Shown: in pieces, positions 36,142 through 44,615 of the stretch
Layout: the number at the start of each line of letters is the position of its first letter
Position numbering within the stretch: the first letter of the stretch is position 1
NCBI RefSeq assembly: GCF_000758625.1
Contig: NZ_CP009283.1
Location: forward strand, 7,148,501 to 7,212,500
Direction: 5' to 3'
From: Paenibacillus sp. FSL R7-0273
GTDB lineage: Bacteria; Bacillota; Bacilli; Paenibacillales; Paenibacillaceae
Length of the DNA stretch: 64,000 nucleotides
Translations under genes and position numbers: made by a program
Notes under the pieces: generated by a model
Database searches by the model: none
Told to the model about the DNA's origin: nothing
What the model saw: the letters and a program-made list of their open reading frames with translations, nothing else

Positions 36142-37563
36142 ATGATTCAAAAAAGGGGAAATCTCGCTTTGCCGGTACTGCTGACGGGAATGATGCTTCT
36201 GTCAGCCTGCAGCAGCGCGCCTGCCACATCGTCAGTCAATAATTCATCTAACACCCAAAATAAAACAAATACTGTTGCGAGTGAAGCTACCGCAGCTCCG
36301 GCTGCCAGTGATAACACCGCCGCCGGAAACAGCGCCGCTGACGCCCTGCCAAGCAAGGATATCACCGGTGAAGTAACGGTCTGGGCCTTCAATGAGCAGG
36401 TCTTTGATGAGATCGGCCAGGCCTTTATGGCGGAATATCCCGGCATCAAGCTGAACACCGTGGTTATGCCTTTTGGAGATCTGCATGACAAGCTGCAGAC
36501 CACCATTGCCGCAGGCAGCGGCGCACCGGATGTGGCGGAGGTGGAAATGTACCAGCTTCACCGCTATATGACCGGCCACGTTCTGGAGAATTTGCTGGAG
36601 GAGCCCTATAATGCCGGCCAGTACAAGGATCTCGTCCATCCCTTCAACTGGGAGCGCTGGATGACACCGGACAGCTCCGAGCTGCTTGGTATGCCTTGGG
36701 ATATGACGCCTGGTGTGTATTATTACCGTGCTGATATTTTTGAAGAGCTGGGCCTGCCCAGCGAACCTGCCGAGCTTGGCGAATACATGCAGGATGAAGA
36801 GAACTTCCTGAACCTGGTGCAGATTCTCAAGGCAAACGGCAAGTACTTCATGGAATGGAGCGACGGCCCGATTGTCTGGGCCGGGGATGAGGTCGGCTAC
36901 TTTGATAAGGATATGAACTGGCTGCGCAACACAGACAAAATGGTCAAGGTGCTCGATATTACCAAACGCGGGCAGCAGCTCGGATGGGCTCCGCATCTCG
37001 GCTACACCACCGATGAAGGCAAGCAGCTGGTGCTGAAGGGCGACATGGTCGGCATCGTATCCGGCTCGTTCGGTGCGCGCGGACTGCAGGAGACCTTCCC
37101 GGAACTGGCCGGCAAGTGGCGGGCAACCCGTCTGCCGGTAGGCATTAACGTCGGTATGGGCGGATCAAGCTTCGTCATTCCTGCGCAGAGCAAGAACAAG
37201 GAAGCTGCCTGGGCCTACATCCAGTGGTCCATGCGCAGCGAGAATGCCTGGAAAATCTGGACCAAGCATTCGATTCAGCCTGGCTACAAGGATATTTCCG
37301 GCCTGGACTGGTATGCCAACACCAAAAACGAATATTTAGGCGGCCAGGAGGAATTCAAGCTGTATGAGCAGCTCAGCAATGATATTCCTATCAAGCATTT
37401 GACTCCGGTAGACAATAAGAGCTGGGAGATCTTCATCACCGCCATCGGCGATGCACTCGCCAAAAATACGGATTCCAAAACCGTTATACAAAAGATCGGC
37501 GATGACGTAGCGGCACAGGCTGCCAAGGAAATCGCCGGCTTTAAGCAAGCCATGCAGCAATAA
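36142..37563 (+). CDS. sugar ABC substrate-binding lipoprotein
   Basis: A 474-aa extracellular receptor. The ATG at 36142 is chosen over the adjoining TTG because AAGGGGAGG lies 8 nt before it. Signal peptide with lipobox LSAC (Cys23), a Thr/Ala/Ser linker, then a type 1 binding fold (GEVTVWAFNEQVFDEIGQAF; AAGSGAPDVAEVEMYQ). It starts 72 nt after the arabinofuranosidase stop codon and opens the long transport operon. It probably serves the permease pair at 40657-42484; the substrate may be arabino-oligosaccharide (inferred from the GH51 neighbour). Confidence 0.92.
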   Translation: MIQKRGNLALPVLLTGMMLLSACSSAPATSSVNNSSNTQNKTNTVASEATAAPAASDNTAAGNSAADALPSKDITGEVTVWAFNEQVFDEIGQAFMAEYPGIKLNTVVMPFGDLHDKLQTTIAAGSGAPDVAEVEMYQLHRYMTGHVLENLLEEPYNAGQYKDLVHPFNWERWMTPDSSELLGMPWDMTPGVYYYRADIFEELGLPSEPAELGEYMQDEENFLNLVQILKANGKYFMEWSDGPIVWAGDEVGYFDKDMNWLRNTDKMVKVLDITKRGQQLGWAPHLGYTTDEGKQLVLKGDMVGIVSGSFGARGLQETFPELAGKWRATRLPVGINVGMGGSSFVIPAQSKNKEAAWAYIQWSMRSENAWKIWTKHSIQPGYKDISGLDWYANTKNEYLGGQEEFKLYEQLSNDIPIKHLTPVDNKSWEIFITAIGDALAKNTDSKTVIQKIGDDVAAQAAKEIAGFKQAMQQ

Positions 37564-37575
37564 ACAGGAGGATAT

Positions 37576-37612
37576 CAGGGGGCAGCCTGCATTTGCCGGA
37601 GCTGTCCCCCTG
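37576..37612 (+). other. strong intercistronic hairpin
   Basis: CAGGGGGCAGC pairs with GCTGTCCCCCTG (one bulge) around a 14-nt loop, with no T-run. Hairpins of this kind after binding-protein genes usually protect the upstream mRNA or damp downstream expression, raising the ratio of binding protein to permease. Confidence 0.6.
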
Positions 37613-37663
37613 CATTTGTCCGGGTGCTCCGGACAGCCTGTAACGATGGGAGGAGAAGGATGC

Positions 37664-40660
37664 GTGCTGCGCATACTGCGAAAATATAAAGTAAGTCTGT
37701 CGGTTCTGGTAGTTCTGGCACTCTCCCTGGTGTGGTGGAATGAGTCTCGCGGCTTTGATAATGCTGCAATGGCCGGCATTCCCGAGTATACCGGTGTAGA
37801 CGAGAGCTCCGTTCTTGAGCTGGACAGTGTCAATTCCAAGCTGGAGCCGTCCTATTCAAGCTACTACACGGAACTTCAGAGCAGCGAAGCTGCCGATGCG
37901 GGAAATTTCGCCCTTGTACTGCCTGCAGCAGGCTACTCTGCTGTGAGCTCAGGCGGTACTGAGCTGATGGACGGACTGGGCGGAAAGACAGGACCCGTAC
38001 TGGCGCTGCAGACAGAAGACAGCTGGGCAGAATATAAAGTTACCGTTCCGGCGGACGGCTTCTATCAGATGGGAATGGAATACTACGCGCTGCCGGGCAA
38101 GCGTTCCTCTATAATCCGCAGTCTGAAGGTAGACGGCGAGTATCTGTTCTCACAGGTTAAGAAAATGGAGTTCCAGCGCATGTGGGCGGAAGACGGCGAG
38201 CCCTGGCGCGATAACCAGGGAAATGAATTTAATCCGAAGCGTGTCGAGGTCAGCGGCTGGCAGTACCGCGAATTCCGTGATGCCGAGGCGCGTACGGGAG
38301 AGCCGTTCCGCTTCTATCTGACTAAGGGAGAGCACACGCTCAGGCTGGAAGCCATACGTGAGCCTGCCGCACTCAGCGAGCTGAGGATCTTCTCGCCTGC
38401 AGCCCTTCCGTCCTATGCAGAGGTCGAACAGGAATATCAGGCCAAGGGCTACAAATCTGCAGAGAACCAGGTCATAAAGGTGCAGGCGGAAACGTCCGTG
38501 CTGCGCTCCGACCCGACACTCAAACGGATTGAGGACCGTGAGCCGCTGACCGAGCCCTTCGACAAAAACGCAATTGTGCTCAACAGCTTCGGCGGCGTGG
38601 GCTGGCGCACGGGCGGGCAGTGGGCCGAATGGGAAATGGAGGTGCCGGAGAGCGGCTTATATAACATCGGCATCCGGTTCGGACAATGGTTCCTGAACGG
38701 AATTCCCGTTGAACGGCGGATTATGATTGACGGCCAGGTGCCGTTTCAGGAGATGAATGCCGTAAAGTTCCCTTACAAGGCGGAATGGCAGGTGAACCGG
38801 CTTGGCAATGATGACGGAGCCTATGCTTTCTACCTGGAGAAAGGCAAACACACGCTGCGCATGGAGGTCCAGGTGTCCAGCGTCGGCCCGATGATTGAGG
38901 ATGTGCTGAGTACGACACAGAAGATGTCGCTTCTGTCACGGGAAATCACACAGGTGACCGGCACGAATCCGGACCCGAACGGAGACTGGAAGCTTGAACA
39001 GAATATACCCAATCTGGTGCCGCGCCTGCATCTGATGGCCCGGACACTGGATGAAGCTGTGCAGGCCATGTACGACTTCGGTGTTGAGCAGGGCAGCTCG
39101 GAGCTGAGCACACTGTATGAGGCACGCGACCGGTTTCTGGAGATGGCTGAGGAGCCCTCCTCCATTCCGGGCCGTCTGCAGCAATTTACTGATCTGCAGT
39201 CCTCGCTCGGCACATGGGTCAACGGCTTGATGAAGCAGAGCATCGTTATGGACTACATTGTTGTGAAGTCGGAAGACCAGCCATGGCCGAAGGATGCAGC
39301 TCCTTGGTATACACGGGTTGGAACGATGGCTTATGATTTCGCCAGCTCGTTCACCAAGGACTACAGCGGCATCGGCAATACCTACAAGGATGAAAAGGTG
39401 CTTGAGGTATGGGTCTCCCGCGGACGTGACTGGGCTGAGATTATCAAGCAGATGATTGATGAGGATTTCACCCCGAATTCCGGCATCAAGGTCAATGTGA
39501 ATGTCATCCCTACTGTGGCCGCAGATCAGAAGCAGATCCTGCTGCTGGCGAGCACGGCAGGACTGGCGCCCGATGTGGCGCTTGGCGTAGAGGGCGAAGT
39601 GCCCATTGATTTTGCCGTCCGTAATTCACTCGTTAATCTGAATGATTTCGCGGATTATGATGAGGTTGCCTCCCGGTTCAGAGAAGGCGCACTTATTCCT
39701 TATAAGTATAGCGACGGCGATTATGCGCTGCCGGAGAATCAGAATTTCAGCATGCTCTTTTACCGCAAGGATATTATGGAGCAGCTTGGGATCACCGATG
39801 AGGATATTCCCGACACCTGGCAGGAGGTCATGGAGCTGATTCCGCTGCTTCAGCAGAACGGGATGGATTTCTATTATCCGCATGCTCCCAACAATCCTGC
39901 ACTGGCGATCAATGAGTTTGCACCGTTCCTGTTCCAGTATGGCGGTGATTTCTATAAGAATAACGGCACTCAGTCGGCGCTGGATTCGCCGGAAGCACTG
40001 ACGGCCATGAAGACCTGGACCGGCCTCTTTACCAACTATAAGCTGCAGAAGCAGGCGGATTTCTATAACCGCTTCCGTTCCGGCGAGATGCCGATCGGGG
40101 TGGCCGATTATTCCACCTACATCCTGCTCTCTACAGCGGCTCCGGAGCTAACCGGCTGGTGGGGCATGAAGCCGATGCCGGGCATTGAACAAGAGGACGG
40201 GCGGGTTAACCGTTCCACCGGCGGGCTGGCCCAGACAGCCATGATCTTCAGTGACTCCGAGATGCAGGAGGAATCCTGGGAGTTTCTGAAATGGTGGACC
40301 GGTGCGGATGCCCAGGAGAGCTTCGGCTCCGAGCTGGAATCGCTGCTGGGGGTTGAGGCCCGCTGGAACACCGCCAATATTGAAGCGCTAAAGCGGCTGC
40401 CGTGGCAGCAGCAGGATATCGATGCCATTCTGGAGCAATGGGAATGGTTCAAGGAGCGCGAGGTTGTGCTCGGCGGATATTATACGACCCGCTATATCGC
40501 TAATATCTGGAATGAAATTGTGCTTAACGGCAGATATCCGCGTGAAGCTGTGGAACAGGGCGTACGTGAGATCAATAAAGAGCTGAACAAAAAACGCGAG
40601 GAATTCGGGCTTGATGTAACCAAGCCTTCCGGCGACTCAGGAGGGGGAGAGCAGAAGTGA
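37664..40660 (+). CDS. membrane-anchored fusion of two carbohydrate-binding-like modules with an ABC sugar-binding protein
   Basis: The GTG at 37664 (998 aa) is supported by GGAGGAGAAGG upstream. A single N-terminal hydrophobic segment (SLSVLVVLALSLVWW) has no lipobox, so the protein is likely membrane-tethered. Two similar beta-sandwich regions follow: one with YKVTVPADGFYQMGMEYY and LTKGEHTLRLEAI, the other with EWEMEVPESGLYNIGIRF and LEKGKHTLRMEVQ. They look like CBM6/35-type duplicates. A helical linker then leads to a type 1 solute-binding domain of about 390 residues (EVWVSRGRDWAEIIKQM; GLAPDVALGVEGEVP). At 998 aa it is twice the usual length. Its stop overlaps the next permease start. 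Confidence 0.85.
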   Translation: MLRILRKYKVSLSVLVVLALSLVWWNESRGFDNAAMAGIPEYTGVDESSVLELDSVNSKLEPSYSSYYTELQSSEAADAGNFALVLPAAGYSAVSSGGTELMDGLGGKTGPVLALQTEDSWAEYKVTVPADGFYQMGMEYYALPGKRSSIIRSLKVDGEYLFSQVKKMEFQRMWAEDGEPWRDNQGNEFNPKRVEVSGWQYREFRDAEARTGEPFRFYLTKGEHTLRLEAIREPAALSELRIFSPAALPSYAEVEQEYQAKGYKSAENQVIKVQAETSVLRSDPTLKRIEDREPLTEPFDKNAIVLNSFGGVGWRTGGQWAEWEMEVPESGLYNIGIRFGQWFLNGIPVERRIMIDGQVPFQEMNAVKFPYKAEWQVNRLGNDDGAYAFYLEKGKHTLRMEVQVSSVGPMIEDVLSTTQKMSLLSREITQVTGTNPDPNGDWKLEQNIPNLVPRLHLMARTLDEAVQAMYDFGVEQGSSELSTLYEARDRFLEMAEEPSSIPGRLQQFTDLQSSLGTWVNGLMKQSIVMDYIVVKSEDQPWPKDAAPWYTRVGTMAYDFASSFTKDYSGIGNTYKDEKVLEVWVSRGRDWAEIIKQMIDEDFTPNSGIKVNVNVIPTVAADQKQILLLASTAGLAPDVALGVEGEVPIDFAVRNSLVNLNDFADYDEVASRFREGALIPYKYSDGDYALPENQNFSMLFYRKDIMEQLGITDEDIPDTWQEVMELIPLLQQNGMDFYYPHAPNNPALAINEFAPFLFQYGGDFYKNNGTQSALDSPEALTAMKTWTGLFTNYKLQKQADFYNRFRSGEMPIGVADYSTYILLSTAAPELTGWWGMKPMPGIEQEDGRVNRSTGGLAQTAMIFSDSEMQEESWEFLKWWTGADAQESFGSELESLLGVEARWNTANIEALKRLPWQQQDIDAILEQWEWFKEREVVLGGYYTTRYIANIWNEIVLNGRYPREAVEQGVREINKELNKKREEFGLDVTKPSGDSGGGEQK

Positions 40661-41622
40661 GCAGTGAAATTATTGTGCCTGCGGAGCACGGGGATGCGGG
40701 TCTGCAGCTTTCCCGGACGCCGGGAAAATGGGCCCGGCTATGGGGCGATATTAAGAAAAACAAGGTGTCCTACTATTTTCTCGCCCCTTTCCTGCTCCTG
40801 TTTACCATTTTTACCATTGTGCCGATCGTCATGTCTGTCATTCTCAGCTTCTCCTACTACAACATTATTGAAGCCCCCCACTTTATCGGCTTCTCCAATT
40901 ACAAGCTGCTGTTCGTGGATGATGACATCTTCCTGAAGGCCGTCGGCATTACCTTGAAGTTCGCCTTCATCACCGGGCCTGTAGGTTACATCATGGCCTT
41001 TCTGCTGGCCTGGCTGATCAGCCAGATACCCCAGAAGTACAGGTTCTTCTATACCCTGTGCTTCTACCTGCCCTCCATTACGAGCGCGGTAGCGATGTCC
41101 GTTGTGTGGCTCTATTTCTTTGCCGGCGACCGCAAGGGGCTGCTTAATCACTGGCTGATCCAGCTCGGCATTCTGAATGAGCCGTACCTGTTCCTGCAAA
41201 ATGTCGATTCCATCGTCCCGGTTATCATCATAGTTTCCTTATGGATGAACATGGGCGTAGGCTTCCTTGCCTTTCTTGCCGGACTGCAGAATGTCCCCGG
41301 CGATCTGTACGAAGCGGGCTCCATCGACGGGATTAAGTACCGCTGGCAGCAGCTGTGGTACATTACGGTTCCGTCGGTCAAGCCGCAGCTGCTGTTCGGG
41401 GCTGTTATGCAGGTGGTCAGCTCGCTTACCGTGTTTGATGTCAGCATGCGGCTGGTCGGGTTTCCCAGCCCGCTGTACGCAGGGCATACAATCATGGCCC
41501 ATCTGTTCGATTATGCATTTACCCGCTTTGAAATGGGCTATGCTTCGGCCATTGCCGTGCTGCTGTTCTTCCTGATGTTCGGACTGAACCGCCTCATCTT
41601 CAGAGTGCTGGGGAGGGATTAG
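40657..41622 (+). CDS. sugar ABC transporter permease (MalF/LacF-like)
   Basis: A 321-aa membrane subunit with about six transmembrane segments. The EAA loop reads EAGSIDGIKYRWQQLWYITV. The GTG start overlaps the previous stop (GTGA), with GAGGGGGAGAG upstream, so translation is coupled to the modular binding protein. It pairs with the next gene product. No ATPase gene is present in the operon. Confidence 0.92.
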   Translation: MSSEIIVPAEHGDAGLQLSRTPGKWARLWGDIKKNKVSYYFLAPFLLLFTIFTIVPIVMSVILSFSYYNIIEAPHFIGFSNYKLLFVDDDIFLKAVGITLKFAFITGPVGYIMAFLLAWLISQIPQKYRFFYTLCFYLPSITSAVAMSVVWLYFFAGDRKGLLNHWLIQLGILNEPYLFLQNVDSIVPVIIIVSLWMNMGVGFLAFLAGLQNVPGDLYEAGSIDGIKYRWQQLWYITVPSVKPQLLFGAVMQVVSSLTVFDVSMRLVGFPSPLYAGHTIMAHLFDYAFTRFEMGYASAIAVLLFFLMFGLNRLIFRVLGRD

Positions 41623-41623
41623 G

Positions 41624-42484
41624 ATGTTCAAATTCAAAAGGCGGCGGATCGATTTCGGAGGCATTGCCCTCTATTTGTTCCTTACAATATTCGGTCTGCT
41701 GATGCTATTGCCGCTTATCTATATGGCCGTAACGGCATTTAAGCCGACCAGTGAGCTATTTTTGTTCCCGCCGCGGTTTTTCGTGGTCAATCCGACGCTG
41801 ATCAATTTCCGCGACCTGCTGCTCATTACGGGAACCTCTGCGGTGCCGTTTTCACGGTTTATTTTCAACAGTGTAATCGTGACCACCGGTATCGTGCTCG
41901 GCGGGGTGGTCATCTCCGCTATGGCGGCCTATCCGTTGGCCAAACATAATATGCCTTTCAAAAGCGCGATCTTTAATATGATCGTCGCCGCGCTCATGTT
42001 CTCGCCGCTCGTGCTGCAGATTCCGCAGTATCTGCTGATCAGCCGCAGCGGACTGATGAATACGTACTGGGCGATGATTCTTCCGTACCTGGCTGCGCCG
42101 ATGGGGATGTTCCTGATGACGCAGTTTCTGCGCCAGCTGCCCGACGCGCTTCTGGAGGCTGCGCGGATTGACGGCGCTTCGGAATGGAAGGTCTTCTGGG
42201 TAATTGTCATGCCGATGCTGAAGCCGGCCATCGCTACCTTCGCCCTGTTCAGCTTCATCGCGGCCTGGAACGACCCTTATCCTTCCATGGTCTATACGAC
42301 CGTGCAGGAAATGAAAACCCTGCCGCTGGCGATTCAGACCATCAGCGGCGGAGCCGGTGTAGTCGCCCGGGTCGGTACCCTGGCGGCGGCGAGCTTCCTG
42401 ATGATTATCCCGACGCTGCTGGTCTTTGTGATCACACAGCGGATGGTGCTGCAGACAATGGCCCACTCCGGGCTGAAGGAATAG
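41624..42484 (+). CDS. carbohydrate ABC transporter permease (MalG-like)
   Basis: A 286-aa membrane subunit starting one base after the previous stop. The EAA loop is EAARIDGASEWKVFWVIVMP. It forms the first permease pair with the upstream gene. The binding proteins at 36142 and 37664 are the candidate receptors. Confidence 0.92.
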   Translation: MFKFKRRRIDFGGIALYLFLTIFGLLMLLPLIYMAVTAFKPTSELFLFPPRFFVVNPTLINFRDLLLITGTSAVPFSRFIFNSVIVTTGIVLGGVVISAMAAYPLAKHNMPFKSAIFNMIVAALMFSPLVLQIPQYLLISRSGLMNTYWAMILPYLAAPMGMFLMTQFLRQLPDALLEAARIDGASEWKVFWVIVMPMLKPAIATFALFSFIAAWNDPYPSMVYTTVQEMKTLPLAIQTISGGAGVVARVGTLAAASFLMIIPTLLVFVITQRMVLQTMAHSGLKE

Positions 42485-42492
42485 GGGGCGAG

Positions 42493-43986
42493 ATGATGAA
42501 CAGAAGCAACAGATTAAGCAGCAGGCTGGCTGCCCTGCTGGTCTTCACACTGCTCCTTCCCCTTCTGGCATGCGCGGGAACGGCTTCCGCCGATGCCCCT
42601 TACCGGGGATATACATGGACCGGTTCCGGCAGCGAGGTCAGCTCGATCAACGGATATATGTATGATTCATCCATCGATCCCGGCAGTACCGCAGCCGGGG
42701 CGCTTAAAAACCCCGAGTCGCTGTTCATTGCCGAAGACGATACGCTCTATATTGTCGATACAGGCAACAGCCGGATCATTCATCTGGATAAGAACGGTGA
42801 GCCGATCAAGATCATCGGAGATGCCGAGGGCGGCGGCAAGCTGCAGGAGCCGAAGGGAATCTTCGTCAAGCCTGACGGGACGGTATATGTGGCCGACACA
42901 AAGAATCAGCGGATCGCAGTGTTTAATCCAGAGGGCGGATATGTGCAGGAATTTCCCAAGCCGGACAGCACACTGCTGGGAGCGAACTTCTCCTACTCCC
43001 CCTCCAAGCTTATCGTAGATAAACGCAATTACATGTATGTGGTCAGTGACGGAAATACCCAGGGTCTGATGCAGATTGATTCGACGGGTAAATTTAAAGG
43101 CTTCTACGGGGCTAACCATGTAGGGTTCTCCTGGAGCCGGCTGCTGATCAGGCTGGTGGCAACCAAGGAGCAGCAAAGCCAGCTCGCGGCCGTGCGCCCC
43201 TCCGAATTCTCGAATGTCGACATCGACGAAGAGGGCTTTATCTACAGCACTACGCTCGGTGAAGAGAACAACCAGATCAAGCGGCTCTCGCCGGTCGGCG
43301 TCGATACACTCAACACGGGGAACCGCCGTTACGGCGATTTTTATACCGACGGCCCGTTCAGCATGGCTTCTTTTATCGGAATCAGTGTTGACAGGAACGG
43401 GTTCATCACCGCGCTTGATCTGCAGACAGGTAAAATATTTCAATACGATAAGCTGGGCAATCTGCTGTTCAGCTTCGGCGGAATCGGCGAGCAGAACGGC
43501 CTGTTCGTGACGCCCTCCGCCGTGGATCAGACCTCTGACGGGCTGCTTTACGTAATCGATAAAGGCCGGGGCCGAATTGACCGGTTCCGGGCTACTCCAT
43601 TCGCCGAGCTGGTCCACGAGGCTTCGCTGCTGTATGTGGACGGTAAGTATGAAGAGGCACAAGCCTTGTGGCAGGAGGTTCTCCGCCTCAATGCCAATTA
43701 CGAAATGGCTTACCAGGCTATCGGCAAGGCGCTGTACAAAGCGGAGAACTATCAGGAGGCGATGGATTACTTCAAGCTCTCGAATTCCAGAGCCGACTAT
43801 TCCTCGGCGTTCCGCGAATACCGCAAGGTGTTTATCCGCGAGCATTTCACCTGGTTTTTCTCCGGGACCATCGCCCTGCTTCTCCTGCTGTACTGGGGAA
43901 TGCCCAAGGTATACCGCCGGTTCCTGGCATGGCTGTACGGGCAAAAAGCGGCGGTTAAGGCTGCTGCGGCAAAGGGGGAGCTGTAA
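42493..43986 (+). CDS. secreted NHL-repeat protein with TPR and C-terminal membrane anchor
   Basis: The ATG at 42493 (or 42496) follows AGGGGGCGAG; this gives 497 aa. A signal peptide (LLVFTLLLPLLACAGTASADA) leads to NHL beta-propeller repeats, for example NPESLFIAEDDTLYIVDTGNSRI and EPKGIFVKPDGTVYVADTKNQRI. Near residue 370 there are TPR helices (YEEAQALWQEVLRLNANYEMA; AENYQEAMDYF). A membrane segment near 460 (FFSGTIALLLLLYWGMP) and a basic tail follow. It is probably displayed outside the membrane. It sits between two permease pairs; a scaffold or lactone/sugar-processing role is possible, but no function is established. Confidence 0.82.
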   Translation: MMNRSNRLSSRLAALLVFTLLLPLLACAGTASADAPYRGYTWTGSGSEVSSINGYMYDSSIDPGSTAAGALKNPESLFIAEDDTLYIVDTGNSRIIHLDKNGEPIKIIGDAEGGGKLQEPKGIFVKPDGTVYVADTKNQRIAVFNPEGGYVQEFPKPDSTLLGANFSYSPSKLIVDKRNYMYVVSDGNTQGLMQIDSTGKFKGFYGANHVGFSWSRLLIRLVATKEQQSQLAAVRPSEFSNVDIDEEGFIYSTTLGEENNQIKRLSPVGVDTLNTGNRRYGDFYTDGPFSMASFIGISVDRNGFITALDLQTGKIFQYDKLGNLLFSFGGIGEQNGLFVTPSAVDQTSDGLLYVIDKGRGRIDRFRATPFAELVHEASLLYVDGKYEEAQALWQEVLRLNANYEMAYQAIGKALYKAENYQEAMDYFKLSNSRADYSSAFREYRKVFIREHFTWFFSGTIALLLLLYWGMPKVYRRFLAWLYGQKAAVKAAAAKGEL

Positions 43987-44600
43987 TGTACACCTTGCAA
44001 ATGATTCATCAGGTGGTCACCCACCCTTATCAGTTCTATCAGGACATTCAGGGCAGACGGCGGATTTTCTGGTATCAGGGCATTCTCATGGTGCTCCTGA
44101 CCTTTGCTGCCAAAACCCTCTCCATCCTGATTACCGGCTATGCCTTCGAAACCCGGGAGCCGCATGAGATTTCTGTATTTCATGAGTTTATCTGGCTGGC
44201 GGTTCCCTGGCTGACCTGGTGCATCTCCAACTGGGGCGTCAGCACGATTCTGGACGGAGAAGGCAAATTCAAGGAGATCTTCGTGGGCAGCGCCTTTGCC
44301 TTCGCGCCTTATATGCTGCTGGCCGTCCCGGTGACGCTGCTGACACAGGTGCTGGCGCTTGATGAAGCATCCACCTATAACCTTCTGCATCAGTCCCTGA
44401 TTCTATGGGTGGCCTGGCTGTATCTGCTCAAGGTTAAGATTCTGCATGATTTTGAGCTGCGTAAGGTCGTTATGATCACATTAATCAGCATTGCCGGCAT
44501 CGGCATCATCTGGTTCGTAGGGATACTGCTGTTCGGCATTTCCAACCAATTCGTTTCATTTATGATCGATCTGCTCAAAGAGCTGCGATTGCGCGCGTAA
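43986..44600 (+). CDS. Yip1-domain membrane protein
   Basis: A 204-aa integral membrane protein with about five hydrophobic segments and the Yip1-like start (PYQFYQDIQGRRRIFWYQGI). Its ATG overlaps the upstream stop (TAATG), so it is translated together with the NHL-TPR gene. Yip1-family proteins act in membrane trafficking in eukaryotes; the bacterial role is unknown. Constant association with a sugar transporter operon suggests a part in assembling or localising that machinery (inference). Confidence 0.78.
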   Translation: MYTLQMIHQVVTHPYQFYQDIQGRRRIFWYQGILMVLLTFAAKTLSILITGYAFETREPHEISVFHEFIWLAVPWLTWCISNWGVSTILDGEGKFKEIFVGSAFAFAPYMLLAVPVTLLTQVLALDEASTYNLLHQSLILWVAWLYLLKVKILHDFELRKVVMITLISIAGIGIIWFVGILLFGISNQFVSFMIDLLKELRLRA

Positions 44601-44615
44601 GGGGGAGAAAGCACA

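Noticed and set aside
42184..42492. N-terminal extension of about 100 residues of the NHL-TPR protein
   Set aside because: It lies entirely within the preceding permease gene in another frame. The ATG at 42493 has AGGGGGCGAG and begins a proper signal peptide.
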